From Promethearchaeota archaeon (GTDB lineage Archaea; Asgardarchaeota; Lokiarchaeia; Sigyniarchaeales; SOKP01): a DNA stretch of 52,014 nucleotides. Below are positions 9,366 through 17,404 of this stretch, piece after piece (the first letter of the stretch is position 1; every line of letters starts with the position of its first letter). The stretch covers positions 1 through 52,014 of the forward strand of contig JAFGGO010000022.1 of assembly GCA_016930515.1 (NCBI GenBank), written 5' to 3'. The translations under genes and the position numbers were made by a program. The notes under the pieces were generated by a model. It saw only the letters and a list, made by a program, of their open reading frames with translations. It made no database searches and was not told the origin of the DNA.

Positions 9366-9857
9366 ATGAATGAAATCAATTACGAAGAAATCGTCGATCA
9401 ATTGAAATCCGAACTGGATTCTGAATGCGCCATAGCTGACAAGCATGGTGTCGTTTTGGCTTCAAGAATAAAGGAGTTTTCCATCGGCAAGATCGTGCCT
9501 CATTCGATCTTGGAACTGATCGCAAAGCATTACGAAATCTCCAAGGAATTGAACCTCAAAAAAGTTACTTCTTTTGCTGTAGCATCCGAAGACCAATTTT
9601 ATCTTTTCACATTCAGCGAAAAATTAATCTTGATTTCAAAATTGGACAAGGAAGTGAATTTAATAAAATTTATGCCAAATATCAGCGTATTTCTCCAACA
9701 CATAGAAAGCAAGTTCGTGATTCAAGAACTTAAGGATTTTACGAGGTTCGATTTTTCCGAAGAAATAGAAAAGATGAAAGATACTTTCAAGACCGACGAT
9801 GCAAAAGAAAAGAAGTATTCGATCATAAAAGCGCTTATTAAGTACATATCAAATTAA
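9366..9857 (+). CDS. Roadblock/LC7-like domain protein
   Basis: A small protein (163 residues from the ATG at 9366). Residues 8-110 match the Roadblock layout: an N-terminal helix, strand ECAIADKHGVVLAS, the long helix around HSILELIAKHYEI, then strands TSFAVAS, QFYLFTF and KLILISKLDKEVN. Roadblock proteins are dimeric platforms for small GTPases and act in GEF, GAP and dynein complexes; Asgard genomes encode many. An upstream ATG at 9327 would add 13 Lys/Asn/Ile-rich residues unlike the family, so I prefer 9366. The GTPase gene begins 32 bases after the stop, so the two are very probably co-transcribed partners. Confidence 0.7.
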   Translation: MNEINYEEIVDQLKSELDSECAIADKHGVVLASRIKEFSIGKIVPHSILELIAKHYEISKELNLKKVTSFAVASEDQFYLFTFSEKLILISKLDKEVNLIKFMPNISVFLQHIESKFVIQELKDFTRFDFSEEIEKMKDTFKTDDAKEKKYSIIKALIKYISN

Positions 9858-9878
9858 AGATATTCTCGTTTGGAAAAA

Positions 9879-9883
9879 GGTGA
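9879..9883 (+). promoter_or_regulatory. Shine-Dalgarno motif deciding an ATT start
   Basis: GGTGA lies 6 bases before the ATT at 9890. It is complementary to the conserved CACCUCC tail of archaeal 16S rRNA. The same motif precedes the GTG start at 15964 with 5-base spacing. No ATG, GTG or TTG is in frame between the upstream stop (9881-9883) and the ATG at 10001, so this site is the main argument for the longer protein. Confidence 0.6.
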
Positions 9884-9889
9884 AAGTTC

Positions 9890-11626
9890 ATTCTAAGACA
9901 AGTATACATTTACAAGGGACAGGATCTCATTTACAGAAGACAATTTGGAAAAGCCATTAAGGACGAGTCTTTTACGACTTTATTTGCAGAAATTAGAGAA
10001 ATGGGTTTTGGGAGGGGTTCGGAAGACGAGGTACTAAAGTTTCATGACTACTTCAAGTTTAAGGTCTCTTACATTACCGATAAACAAAAGGACTTGCTAA
10101 TCATATTTGTGACTGGTCTAAGCGATAGCTTTGATTACATAAAAAAAGAATTAAAAAAATGTAAGAAAGATTTTTTAAATCTATTTGGAGATATCTTAGA
10201 ACAAGAATGTGACGCTAAAACATTTAATGTTTTTGATCCTTCCGTTGATGCAATGCATAGAAATTTAAAGCCTAAAATCTCTCTTTGCGGATTTTCGGGG
10301 GTTGGAAAAACAACAACGACTAGACTAATAAAAGCCGAAGAAATTCCAATGCAACACGTGCCAACCATTACGGGAGACATTGCCACTATCAAGATTGGAA
10401 AGCTACAATTTAGTTTATGGGACTTTGCTGGACAGGAACAGTTCAGCTATCTTTGGACAAATTTCGTTAAAGGTAGCGATGCAATACTCTTAATCACGGA
10501 CTCAACAATAGAGAATGTCGAGAAAAGCAAGTTCTTTTTGGAACTCATAAAAGAACAAGCCCCAAACGCACATACTGCTGTTATCGCTAATAAGCAAGAT
10601 CTAGAGGGTGCAATGCCTCCCACGCAAATTGAAAAAGTAATCGGCTTGAAAGCATATTCGATGATTGCAAATAGAGAAGAAAATCGGGAGAAAATGATAC
10701 AAATCATAGCGGATGTGTTAGAGATGAACGCTGATGTGTCGCCACTCTTAAAACCATTACGAGAACGGGATCAAATAATGGAAAAAGCGAAAAACGCTCT
10801 AGAACTTGGCAATTTACAAGATGCAGCGGAACTTTTTGAGAGAATTAGTGATTTCTGTATTGAAATGGGAGACGATACGCTCGGGAAAGAATTCTTTGAA
10901 AAAGCAAGTAAAATAAAAGGGATGTTAAAAACACCTACAACAATTTCGCCTGAACCAACAGAAATAGCGAAAGAAACGACAACCAAAGGATCGATAGAAG
11001 AAAAAGCTCAAGAAACCCCTTCTCCAGAAGAACCACAAATAAAACCCTCTAAAGTTGAAATAGAAGATACTTCGGGAGGGGAAGAAGTTCTTAATGAACC
11101 CGGAATAATGTTAAATCCCGAAGATTTTATGGTAAAAGAAACTCCAAAACAAGTAACTAGCGTTCCAAAAGACGCAAAAAATAAACTGAAGACATCTGCT
11201 TTTGGGGAAGTTAAAAATCCGACTCAAATGGAGCGGGAACAACGTCAAACAGAAGATAAATCCGTTCCAATAAAACCCCCTGATAAAAGCGAAATTGCTT
11301 CAGAAATAGCTCTCGATACGGAGGGAATTGTAAAAGAAGAATCAAAACTTGAGAAAGCTTTAGAAGAATCTCCAGAAACAACCAATGCACCAAAAGAATC
11401 GGTTACAGTAAAAATATCTGACTCTGTTCAAAGGAAGGAGCTTGAAAAAACTTTAACAGACCTTAAAATAAAGAAGGCTAACATCTCAAAAATGACATTG
11501 GATTTCGAAATGAAAGAATTAATGGGTGAAATAACTACCGAAGAGTACAAGGAAAAATTAGAAAAACTAAAAGTTGTTGAGAAAAAAATTAATGAGGAAA
11601 TCGACAATATCGAAAAAATGCTTTAA
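9890..11626 (+). CDS. Longin-like N-terminus plus Arf-like small GTPase with long acidic tail; probable ATT start
   Basis: About 578 residues. The first ATG is at 10001, but the frame stays open to a stop at 9881 and the extra 37 codons continue a longin-like beginning (LRQVYIYKGQDLIYRRQFGK). The ATT at 9890 sits 6 bases after GGTGA (9879-9883), so it is the likely start. GTPase motifs in the extended numbering: G1 GFSGVGKT 134-141, switch I PTITG, G3 WDFAGQE with the catalytic Gln around 177-183, G4 NKQD 234-237. G5 is degenerate. A TPR-like helical pair follows (about 290-345), then a 160-residue Glu/Lys/Pro-rich disordered region, then a C-terminal coil (about 507-578). There are no prenylation cysteines. 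It is paired with the Roadblock gene. Confidence 0.82.
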   Translation: MLRQVYIYKGQDLIYRRQFGKAIKDESFTTLFAEIREMGFGRGSEDEVLKFHDYFKFKVSYITDKQKDLLIIFVTGLSDSFDYIKKELKKCKKDFLNLFGDILEQECDAKTFNVFDPSVDAMHRNLKPKISLCGFSGVGKTTTTRLIKAEEIPMQHVPTITGDIATIKIGKLQFSLWDFAGQEQFSYLWTNFVKGSDAILLITDSTIENVEKSKFFLELIKEQAPNAHTAVIANKQDLEGAMPPTQIEKVIGLKAYSMIANREENREKMIQIIADVLEMNADVSPLLKPLRERDQIMEKAKNALELGNLQDAAELFERISDFCIEMGDDTLGKEFFEKASKIKGMLKTPTTISPEPTEIAKETTTKGSIEEKAQETPSPEEPQIKPSKVEIEDTSGGEEVLNEPGIMLNPEDFMVKETPKQVTSVPKDAKNKLKTSAFGEVKNPTQMEREQRQTEDKSVPIKPPDKSEIASEIALDTEGIVKEESKLEKALEESPETTNAPKESVTVKISDSVQRKELEKTLTDLKIKKANISKMTLDFEMKELMGEITTEEYKEKLEKLKVVEKKINEEIDNIEKML

Positions 11627-11638
11627 ACATGTGTTCCA

Positions 11639-12517
11639 TTAAATAAACTGCTTTAAATAGGCATCTGGGACATCTGCATCTCCAATTTGCACGATTTTAT
11701 TTCCTCCGTGGTAATCAGACCCTCCTGACTTTATAAGGTTATATTTTTCTGCGATATTGCTAAAATATTTCGGAAGGTTCTCGCAAGCCCAACTAGCTTT
11801 TTCAGTGTTTACAAATGGATTACTCTTTTCGTATGGATATTCTATTTCTATCCCCCGTATTCCTGCTTGAACGCATATCTCAACTAACTTACTTCTACTT
11901 TCTACCTCGTATATGCCTGGGTGTGCCAAGATTGGAATTCCACCAGAAGAATCAATTAATTGAATGGATTCTTCGAGTGATAATTCAAAGTCTCTTATAA
12001 CATGTGCCTTACCACCCGCGCCGATCATTTTAAATAAGTCATTTACTGAACGATTATTCGTCATGTCAGGATTGTTTTTCAATAACACTTTTACGATGTG
12101 AGGTCTTCCAATGGAACTTCCACCAGCAATGCTTTTTACTTCTTGGAAATCAATATTAAATCCGAACTCGTCTCGAAGACGCTTGCATATCTTTTTCTTT
12201 TGATCGATCCTGCTCTTCAATTGAGCTCTTAAAGCATTGTTTAATTCGATAGATTCGTGATCTATGTTTAATCCTACAATGTGGACATCTTTTAAATTCC
12301 TTTCAAGATCGTCCTTTGTTGAAATCTCTATTCCTGGAATAGTGATCAAATTAGTCTTTTCTCCGATAGATAAAAACTCTGCAAGTCCCTCGATCGTGTC
12401 GTGATCGGTTAACGCAATTGCTTTGATCATTTTGTTTGAAATAAGGGTACGCTCTATCAATTGAGAAGGCGTATCCAATCCGTCTGAAAAATTTGAATGG
12501 ATGTGAAGATCAATCAT
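11639..12517 (-). CDS. PHP-domain metal-dependent phosphoesterase (TrpH/YciV-like)
   Basis: A 292-residue PHP enzyme. Metal-binding motifs are MIDLHIHSNFSDG at the N-terminus, ALTDHDTIEGL near residue 36, PGIEIST, the internal HPGIY around 200 and SDYHGG near the C-terminus. The nearest characterised relatives hydrolyse 3',5'-nucleoside bisphosphates or short RNA 5' ends in the cytosol. The length matches the family. It is convergent with the GTPase gene, with 12 bases between the stops. The exact substrate is not certain. Confidence 0.88.
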   Translation of the reverse strand: MIDLHIHSNFSDGLDTPSQLIERTLISNKMIKAIALTDHDTIEGLAEFLSIGEKTNLITIPGIEISTKDDLERNLKDVHIVGLNIDHESIELNNALRAQLKSRIDQKKKICKRLRDEFGFNIDFQEVKSIAGGSSIGRPHIVKVLLKNNPDMTNNRSVNDLFKMIGAGGKAHVIRDFELSLEESIQLIDSSGGIPILAHPGIYEVESRSKLVEICVQAGIRGIEIEYPYEKSNPFVNTEKASWACENLPKYFSNIAEKYNLIKSGGSDYHGGNKIVQIGDADVPDAYLKQFI

Positions 12518-12644
12518 TAAGATTGATATTTTACAAAATCATTTTACTTTTTCCATAATATTTTTGACTAGTGCACCATTAGGTCATTAAAGTGATTCCT
12601 CTTAAATATTATAATTTCACAATAAATAGAGAAATAGATTTATA

Positions 12645-13229
12645 TTGAAACTATTACGCATTCCCAAGGAAGAACGACACAGATTCGCACTACCTTTAGG
12701 ACAATTGATCGCAGGAAAAAGAGAACATACGATCAAAAAAGTAGAAGAAATTTCAAAAAATCTTTTAGAACAAGGTTATAAGATACGCTTTTATCTCGTA
12801 GGCGATGTTGTAACAAAAGATTTCATGGCAAACGAGTTTTTAAGGGACCATGTGATGCTCAGTATTATAGACGAAAAAACTCAACGAAATGAGACGAGAT
12901 CTCGATTCGAGGAATATTTCGAATCCGTTTTAACATTCGAAAATCCTGTTGGATGCATTAACGCCGAAAGTTTTCCTCTCTTGGAAAAGATCGTTAACTC
13001 TCAAAAAAAGACCTTATTAAAAATAACTGAAGGCGAAGAGGATTTACTAGTCATTCCTCTTGTAAAAGGATTGCCTTTAACTCCTAAAATAAAAAATATG
13101 GTTTTTTATGGTCAACCTCCGCTTACAGACGCTAAAAATCCGTTGCCTGAAGGAATTGTACTTGTTGAAATTGATCAAGAAAAGAAAAACGCAATTAATG
13201 GTCTGATTAATCTAATGATTGTATCTTGA
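12645..13229 (+). CDS. GTP-dependent dephospho-CoA kinase (DUF359)
   Basis: A 194-residue protein matching the archaeal DUF359 family, the GTP-dependent kinase for the last step of coenzyme A synthesis. Visible family landmarks are PLGQLIAG near the start, YLVGDVVTKDF, LSIIDEKTQRN, the NPVGCI segment, the catalytic-region EGEEDLLVIPLV and FYGQPP near the C-terminus. The best start is a TTG at 12645; the residues after it already match the family N-terminus and there is no ATG nearby. The protein is soluble and cytosolic. It stands alone between the PHP and aspartokinase genes. Archaea lack the bacterial CoaE-type enzyme, which makes this assignment sensible. Confidence 0.88.
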   Translation: MKLLRIPKEERHRFALPLGQLIAGKREHTIKKVEEISKNLLEQGYKIRFYLVGDVVTKDFMANEFLRDHVMLSIIDEKTQRNETRSRFEEYFESVLTFENPVGCINAESFPLLEKIVNSQKKTLLKITEGEEDLLVIPLVKGLPLTPKIKNMVFYGQPPLTDAKNPLPEGIVLVEIDQEKKNAINGLINLMIVS

Positions 13230-13349
13230 AAAATAAGAGTTATCTTGTTAAATAATGTTAAGATCCCTCTAGGTCCTTTTTATAGTGATAAAATATTTTT
13301 AAGAACAAGCATTTCTTAAATCATATAAAACAAGGAAAGAAGGAATTTT

Positions 13350-14747
13350 ATGACCGTCGTAATAATGAAATTTGGAGGAAGTTGTTTAGTTGATAATAAA
13401 GCGTTTAATAAGATATATAATATTACGAAACTATACGAAAAACAAAAAAAGATTTACGTGGCTTCTGCCTTTAACGGAATAACCGATATCTTGCTTAAAA
13501 CAGCACTTCAGGTAAGCGATGCTAAGAAAGTCGACGATAACATTGCCTTTATCGAAAAACGACACATGGATGTAATCGAACAAATATTCGAAGAGGATTC
13601 TATATATTATATTAGCGCAAAGGATTGGGTTGACGCGAAAATGGCCGAACTCGAAAATGTGTTCGCAGACATCAAGGAGTTTGGTCTAGAACCGTATTAT
13701 CAAGATTATGTGCTTAGTTTTGGAGAGATATTGTCCACGTTCATACTCCATCAATATTTAATGAGCAAGAGTCTTGATTCCTTATTTATTTCGGCTAATG
13801 ATTTAATCGTTACGAACGACGAATTTAACAACGCATACCCCTTATACAACCTCACGAACGCTCGCGTGAGAACACAAATCGTTCCATTTCTCGAGAATCC
13901 CAATAAAGACACAATTTTTTCCGTGACTGGATTTGTTGGAAGGAACAAGATAGGATATATTACAACGCTTGGAAGAGGTGGTTCCGATTATACGGCCACC
14001 ATTCTTGCAAGGGCGGTTTACGAAGAAGGTTCTGATAAGGATGTCAAGGTCGTTTTATGGAAAGACATCGATGGACTTCTTGCGATCAACCCAAAATACG
14101 TGCCTAATTCTAGCCTCATCAAGAGTATTGATTATAAGGAAGCCAAGGCAATAGCGAATTTTGGGGCAAAAGTGCTCCACCCAAAATGCCTTGAAGCCAT
14201 TGAAAAAAAACACATCCCGTTGGAAATACGGAATTTCGACAAGCCCGAAGAAGAAATTAACTTTACAAAAATAACAACCGAATCTGACAAGCAACAGATT
14301 AAGGGTATCTCGGCCGAAGAAGAAGGAACGATAATCACTCTCATTTCGGGAACCATGGTCGATATTCCTGGGGTGTTAGGAAATATTTTTAAAATCATGG
14401 GGAAAAATGGCATTAGTGTCTCGTTCGTGGCTCAGAGTTCGACCGAAATTAGCACTTCGTTCTTTGTTAAGAGTGAAGATTCTGAAAAAGCAATCAAGGC
14501 TTTAAAAGACGAATATTTCGGCTCCGACTTTTTCGAGTTAAAATGGGATGTCGTATCGATTATAAACATCACGGGATTGAAAGTATTGGAAAATAAAACA
14601 AAGGCACAAATTTTTAACGCACTAGACAAGAAAGAGATTCCTGTAAAAGCAATATCTCAAAGTTATGAAGAACTTAACATATCAATAGTTGTCAAGAAAG
14701 ATCACATGATAGACGCCATTAAAGCCATTCACGACGAGATTCAATGA
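13350..14747 (+). CDS. Aspartate kinase
   Basis: A 465-residue aspartokinase that phosphorylates aspartate at the entry to the lysine, threonine and methionine pathways. The amino-acid-kinase domain begins with VIMKFGGSCL and has GRGGSDYTATILA near residue 210 for nucleotide and substrate binding. Residues from about 310 to the end form two ACT domains (GTIITLISGTMVDIPG and VVSIINITGL), the usual site of feedback inhibition. A Shine-Dalgarno-like AAGGAA lies about 10 bases before the ATG. The family length is normal and there is no fused homoserine dehydrogenase. Confidence 0.95.
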   Translation: MTVVIMKFGGSCLVDNKAFNKIYNITKLYEKQKKIYVASAFNGITDILLKTALQVSDAKKVDDNIAFIEKRHMDVIEQIFEEDSIYYISAKDWVDAKMAELENVFADIKEFGLEPYYQDYVLSFGEILSTFILHQYLMSKSLDSLFISANDLIVTNDEFNNAYPLYNLTNARVRTQIVPFLENPNKDTIFSVTGFVGRNKIGYITTLGRGGSDYTATILARAVYEEGSDKDVKVVLWKDIDGLLAINPKYVPNSSLIKSIDYKEAKAIANFGAKVLHPKCLEAIEKKHIPLEIRNFDKPEEEINFTKITTESDKQQIKGISAEEEGTIITLISGTMVDIPGVLGNIFKIMGKNGISVSFVAQSSTEISTSFFVKSEDSEKAIKALKDEYFGSDFFELKWDVVSIINITGLKVLENKTKAQIFNALDKKEIPVKAISQSYEELNISIVVKKDHMIDAIKAIHDEIQ

Positions 14748-15119
14748 TTGAGATTTATTATTCATTAAGAAGAAAAAAATCCGTTAATATCATTTATTCT
14801 CTCGAATTATTTTTAAAAATTCCTTTTTCAATAAAATTTTACTGAACTTAGGGAATAAAAATTGATTCTTCAATTATGAAGAAAATATATCGTATATCTT
14901 TTAAATTCCTAATAACTAAGTTCGATATTCATGCTTAAAATTAAATACGAGTGTTCAATTTATAATTTTATAAAAATATTTAAGAAACAAATTTATTACA
15001 TTCTTAATTAAAGAATCGAAAGAAAAATAAATTATTAAATACGATTTACGATATTAAATAATATATTAACGAAAATATTTTAGTAATATTCATTCAATCT
15101 AAAGGAGTAGAAACGCTTC
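14748..15119. promoter_or_regulatory. Extremely AT-rich leader of the Rab-like GTPase gene
   Basis: This 372-base spacer is overwhelmingly A and T and has no convincing open frame. Several TATA-like runs occur (for example TTTATAATTTTATAAAAATA at about 14960). A clear Shine-Dalgarno AAAGGAG sits at about 15102-15108, with roughly 11 bases to the ATG at 15120. I see no hairpin or repeat that stands out from the base composition. Confidence 0.4.
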
Positions 15120-15644
15120 ATGTCAAGTTTTAAACTAAAGGTATTGCTAACCGGGGCAGCTGCAGTAGGAAAAACGAGCCTCGTTCAAAGATTCATCAAG
15201 CAACGATTTCAAGCAAATTACAAGCTCACCGTTGGAGTTGACATCTTAACCAAGGATGTGGAATTCAGACAAGGTGAAATCGCAACATTATCGATTTGGG
15301 ACATCGGGGGACAGCAAAGGTTCGAATTTATCAGGAGCACTTTTTACAAGGGAGCTGCCGGAGCCTTGCTCGTGTTTGATCTCACGCGGGAACAAACCTA
15401 TCAAGAAACGAGAAAATGGCTCACCGAAATTCGGCAATTTGCTGGCGCCGATTTGCCTTTCGTGTTCATAGGAAACAAGGCAGATTTGATCGAAGACGTC
15501 GGAGAAGTCATTGACAGGAACGAGGCGCGCTCATTCGCCGAAAACGAGGGAAGCATTTACATTGAAACCAGTGCCAAGACGGGAATTGGTGTTGACGACG
15601 CTTTTACGGAATTGACCCGCCGAATCATCGATTCCAGGACTTAG
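15120..15644 (+). CDS. Rab/Ras-type small GTPase
   Basis: A 174-residue single-domain GTPase with all five Ras-superfamily motifs: P-loop GAAAVGKTS 12-20, switch I threonine in KLTVGVD (Thr37), WDIGGQQ 60-66 with the catalytic Gln, NKAD 119-122 and ETSAK 149-153. The spacing and the phenylalanine-rich switch II place it with Rab-like rather than Arf-like proteins. The C-terminus ends DSRT with no cysteine, so it cannot be prenylated like eukaryotic Rabs. Its base composition is visibly richer in G and C than the surrounding spacers, as expected of a well-conserved gene. Function in membrane or cytoskeletal regulation is inferred from the family. Confidence 0.93.
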   Translation: MSSFKLKVLLTGAAAVGKTSLVQRFIKQRFQANYKLTVGVDILTKDVEFRQGEIATLSIWDIGGQQRFEFIRSTFYKGAAGALLVFDLTREQTYQETRKWLTEIRQFAGADLPFVFIGNKADLIEDVGEVIDRNEARSFAENEGSIYIETSAKTGIGVDDAFTELTRRIIDSRT

Positions 15645-15665
15645 ATTTACCGCTTAAATTTCGGC

Positions 15666-15680
15666 AGTCCCCAAGGGACT
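15666..15680 (+). terminator. Hairpin with T-rich downstream sequence
   Basis: AGTCCC-CAA-GGGACT is a perfect 6-base stem with a 3-base loop, placed 21 bases after the stop of the Rab-like gene and followed by T-rich runs. It is the only compact GC hairpin in this AT-rich spacer, so a 3'-end or RNA-stability element is likely. Archaeal termination mostly uses T-runs, so the stem itself may be a stabiliser. Confidence 0.45.
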
Positions 15681-15789
15681 TAAACTCTTTTATTTTCTCG
15701 TGTTTTTTTACTTTATAATAAACACGCTCTTTTTATCAATTTTCAGGCGTTTTATATAAAGAAATACTTCTCTTTTTTAAACGAAATGT

Positions 15790-15920
15790 CTGAAGATCAA
15801 TAATTTCAAGTACTGCAAAAATTACCCAGATCCATTTATATATCGACAATTATTATCATTAAATTAATAATCATAGAGATTTCTATCAAGAAATCGAAAA
15901 AAAAATTGGATATTCAAAAA
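15790..15920 (+). repeat. Promoter-region repeat, copy A
   Basis: This stretch is repeated at 16757-16890 in the same orientation. Shared blocks include CAAGTACTG, AATTACCCAGAT, CATTTATATATC, ACAATTAT, AGATTTCTAT, AAGAAATCG and TTGGATATTC, with scattered substitutions and small indels. CATTTATATATC contains a TATA-box-like core. Copy A lies just before the zinc-ribbon membrane protein gene and probably carries its promoter. Confidence 0.75.
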
Positions 15921-15953
15921 AAAAAAGTCATTCAGTTGATATTTGAATAAAGC

Positions 15954-15958
15954 GGTGA
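15954..15958 (+). promoter_or_regulatory. Shine-Dalgarno motif selecting a GTG start
   Basis: GGTGA lies 5 bases before the GTG at 15964, which makes that codon a better start than the TTG at 15943 or the GTG at 15955. The GTG at 15955 lies inside this motif. Confidence 0.55.
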
Positions 15959-15963
15959 AATTT

Positions 15964-16659
15964 GTGTCTGAAAAGGAAATAAGCAAGAATTTAAGAAATA
16001 AGTTGAGGAAGTTAAAAAAAATAATATATATGGCGGGTTATATAGATTTTAATGTCATTATACTGTTTATCCTGTTAATATTCATAGATTGGATATGTGG
16101 TGTTACTTTACTATTAGATTTAATACGAATCTTTATTTATTTATTGATTTTAATAAGCGCGTGTTTTTTTGGTATTATTGGTGGAAAATATCTCTCTCTA
16201 AAGAATATGTATCTGAGATCTAATTCGGAAAACAATCAAAAAGGCATGTTAGAAGATGAAAACATACAACTTCGAGAAAAAAAGATCCATAACTCAAAGA
16301 ATCTAGCACGAATAATTGGATTGATTGATCTATCAATGATCATCGTATATATAATCGTTGCGATTGAGTTATTTTCGGGGAATTATATATTCGGGGTCAT
16401 GCTAAGTCTTTATGTTGACGTACCTATATTTTTACTTCTTCTATTGAATAGTATAATCTTGGGGGGGAGGTATTTTTATTTTAGGAAAAAACTAACTATA
16501 ATGAAATTGGGTGCAGCAAAAACAGAAGAATCGTTCCAACAAGCAAGCGCTATAGATGCGCCCAAAATGAAAAAATGCTTTAATTGTGACGCTTCCATAG
16601 AAATGGCTGCACAATTCTGCGATCAATGTGGAGCAGAACAGATAAGGCAAATTCCATAA
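15964..16659 (+). CDS. Four-helix membrane protein with C-terminal zinc ribbon
   Basis: About 231 residues from the GTG start. Two similar halves each carry a pair of membrane helices ending in a basic motif: the first ends GGKYLSLKNMYL, the second GGRYFYFRKKLTI. This suggests an internal duplication. The C-terminus is a zinc ribbon with CFNCD and CDQCGAEQ, i.e. two CxxC knuckles 16 residues apart, presumably cytosolic. I do not recognise a named family. The downstream gene at 16876 resembles only the second half and carries a copy of this gene's upstream region. Function is unknown; a membrane-anchored adaptor is only a guess. Confidence 0.7.
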   Translation: MSEKEISKNLRNKLRKLKKIIYMAGYIDFNVIILFILLIFIDWICGVTLLLDLIRIFIYLLILISACFFGIIGGKYLSLKNMYLRSNSENNQKGMLEDENIQLREKKIHNSKNLARIIGLIDLSMIIVYIIVAIELFSGNYIFGVMLSLYVDVPIFLLLLLNSIILGGRYFYFRKKLTIMKLGAAKTEESFQQASAIDAPKMKKCFNCDASIEMAAQFCDQCGAEQIRQIP

Positions 16660-16756
16660 ATAAGAACTCTCTTTTTAAAAGAAAATATCGGTTAACGAAT
16701 GATTTATTTAGAATGTATTAGCATATATGGATGAAAATTGAATTTTTAAAGAAATA

Positions 16757-16890
16757 TTTGAAGATAATTAAATCTCAAGTACTGTAAGAATTACCCAGAT
16801 TCATTTATATATCAACAATTATAATCACTACACAAGGAGTCCTAAAGATTTCTATTAAGAAATCGTAAAAAATTATTGGATATTCGAAAA
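16757..16890 (+). repeat. Promoter-region repeat, copy B
   Basis: The diverged direct copy of 15790-15920, including the TATA-like CATTTATATATC. An insertion here (CACAAGGAGTCC) replaces the AATTAATAAT of copy A. The repeat ends at the TTGGATATTC that starts the short gene at 16876, so that gene probably took over a duplicated promoter. Confidence 0.75.
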
Positions 16891-17205
16891 AATAAACGCA
16901 GATATTGTGTTTTTATAGCATTAATAATTTCACATTTAAGTGGTAATGGGTGTTTTGAGGGGGTATTAAATATTTTTTTCATCATTCCATTGATTTTTGT
17001 CAATATATGCTTGCTTTCGATTCAAGAAGGAAGATATTCGGTTACCAAGAATAAATACATTCTATTTCAAATGAAGCAAAATGCGATAGAGAATGAAAGA
17101 TCGGAACCTTTTCAATTAAAAGAGATATTAATAAAAAAAATTATGTTTATCAACTCAAATAATATTTTTTTATTGAGTATTTCCAATTATCTTTTTAATT
17201 TTTAA
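16876..17205 (+). CDS. Short membrane protein, truncated paralogue of the 15964 gene (possibly decayed)
   Basis: A 109-residue frame from a TTG. Its segment with SGN, GVLNIFF, a long hydrophobic run and EGRYSVTKNKYIL lines up with the second half of the upstream protein (SGN, GVMLSLY, hydrophobic run, GGRYFYFRKKLTI). There is no first half and no zinc ribbon. With the copied promoter region in front, this looks like a tandem duplicate that lost its middle and end. It may still be expressed or may be a remnant; the AT-rich, Asn/Ile-rich C-terminus favours decay. Confidence 0.4.
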   Translation: MDIRKNKRRYCVFIALIISHLSGNGCFEGVLNIFFIIPLIFVNICLLSIQEGRYSVTKNKYILFQMKQNAIENERSEPFQLKEILIKKIMFINSNNIFLLSISNYLFNF

Positions 17206-17404
17206 CGCAAGTTAAAGCCATTCGATCCTTTTAAAATTTCATTTTAAATAAAACGATTTTAAGACCTTTTTATAGTATTAAGATCAAATAAATAAAAAGT
17301 TTAATTATCTCGCCTCGTTAATTTTAAGTATAAATCTGATGTTTTTACTAATCAACCCAAGTTAAGAAATTTATTTATTTAATAACAAAATCGAGCTCGT
17401 TAAA

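Noticed and set aside
10001..10003. ATG at 10001 as the start of the Arf-like GTPase
   Set aside because: It would cut a longin-like beginning in half and lacks a ribosome-binding site; ATT at 9890 has both.
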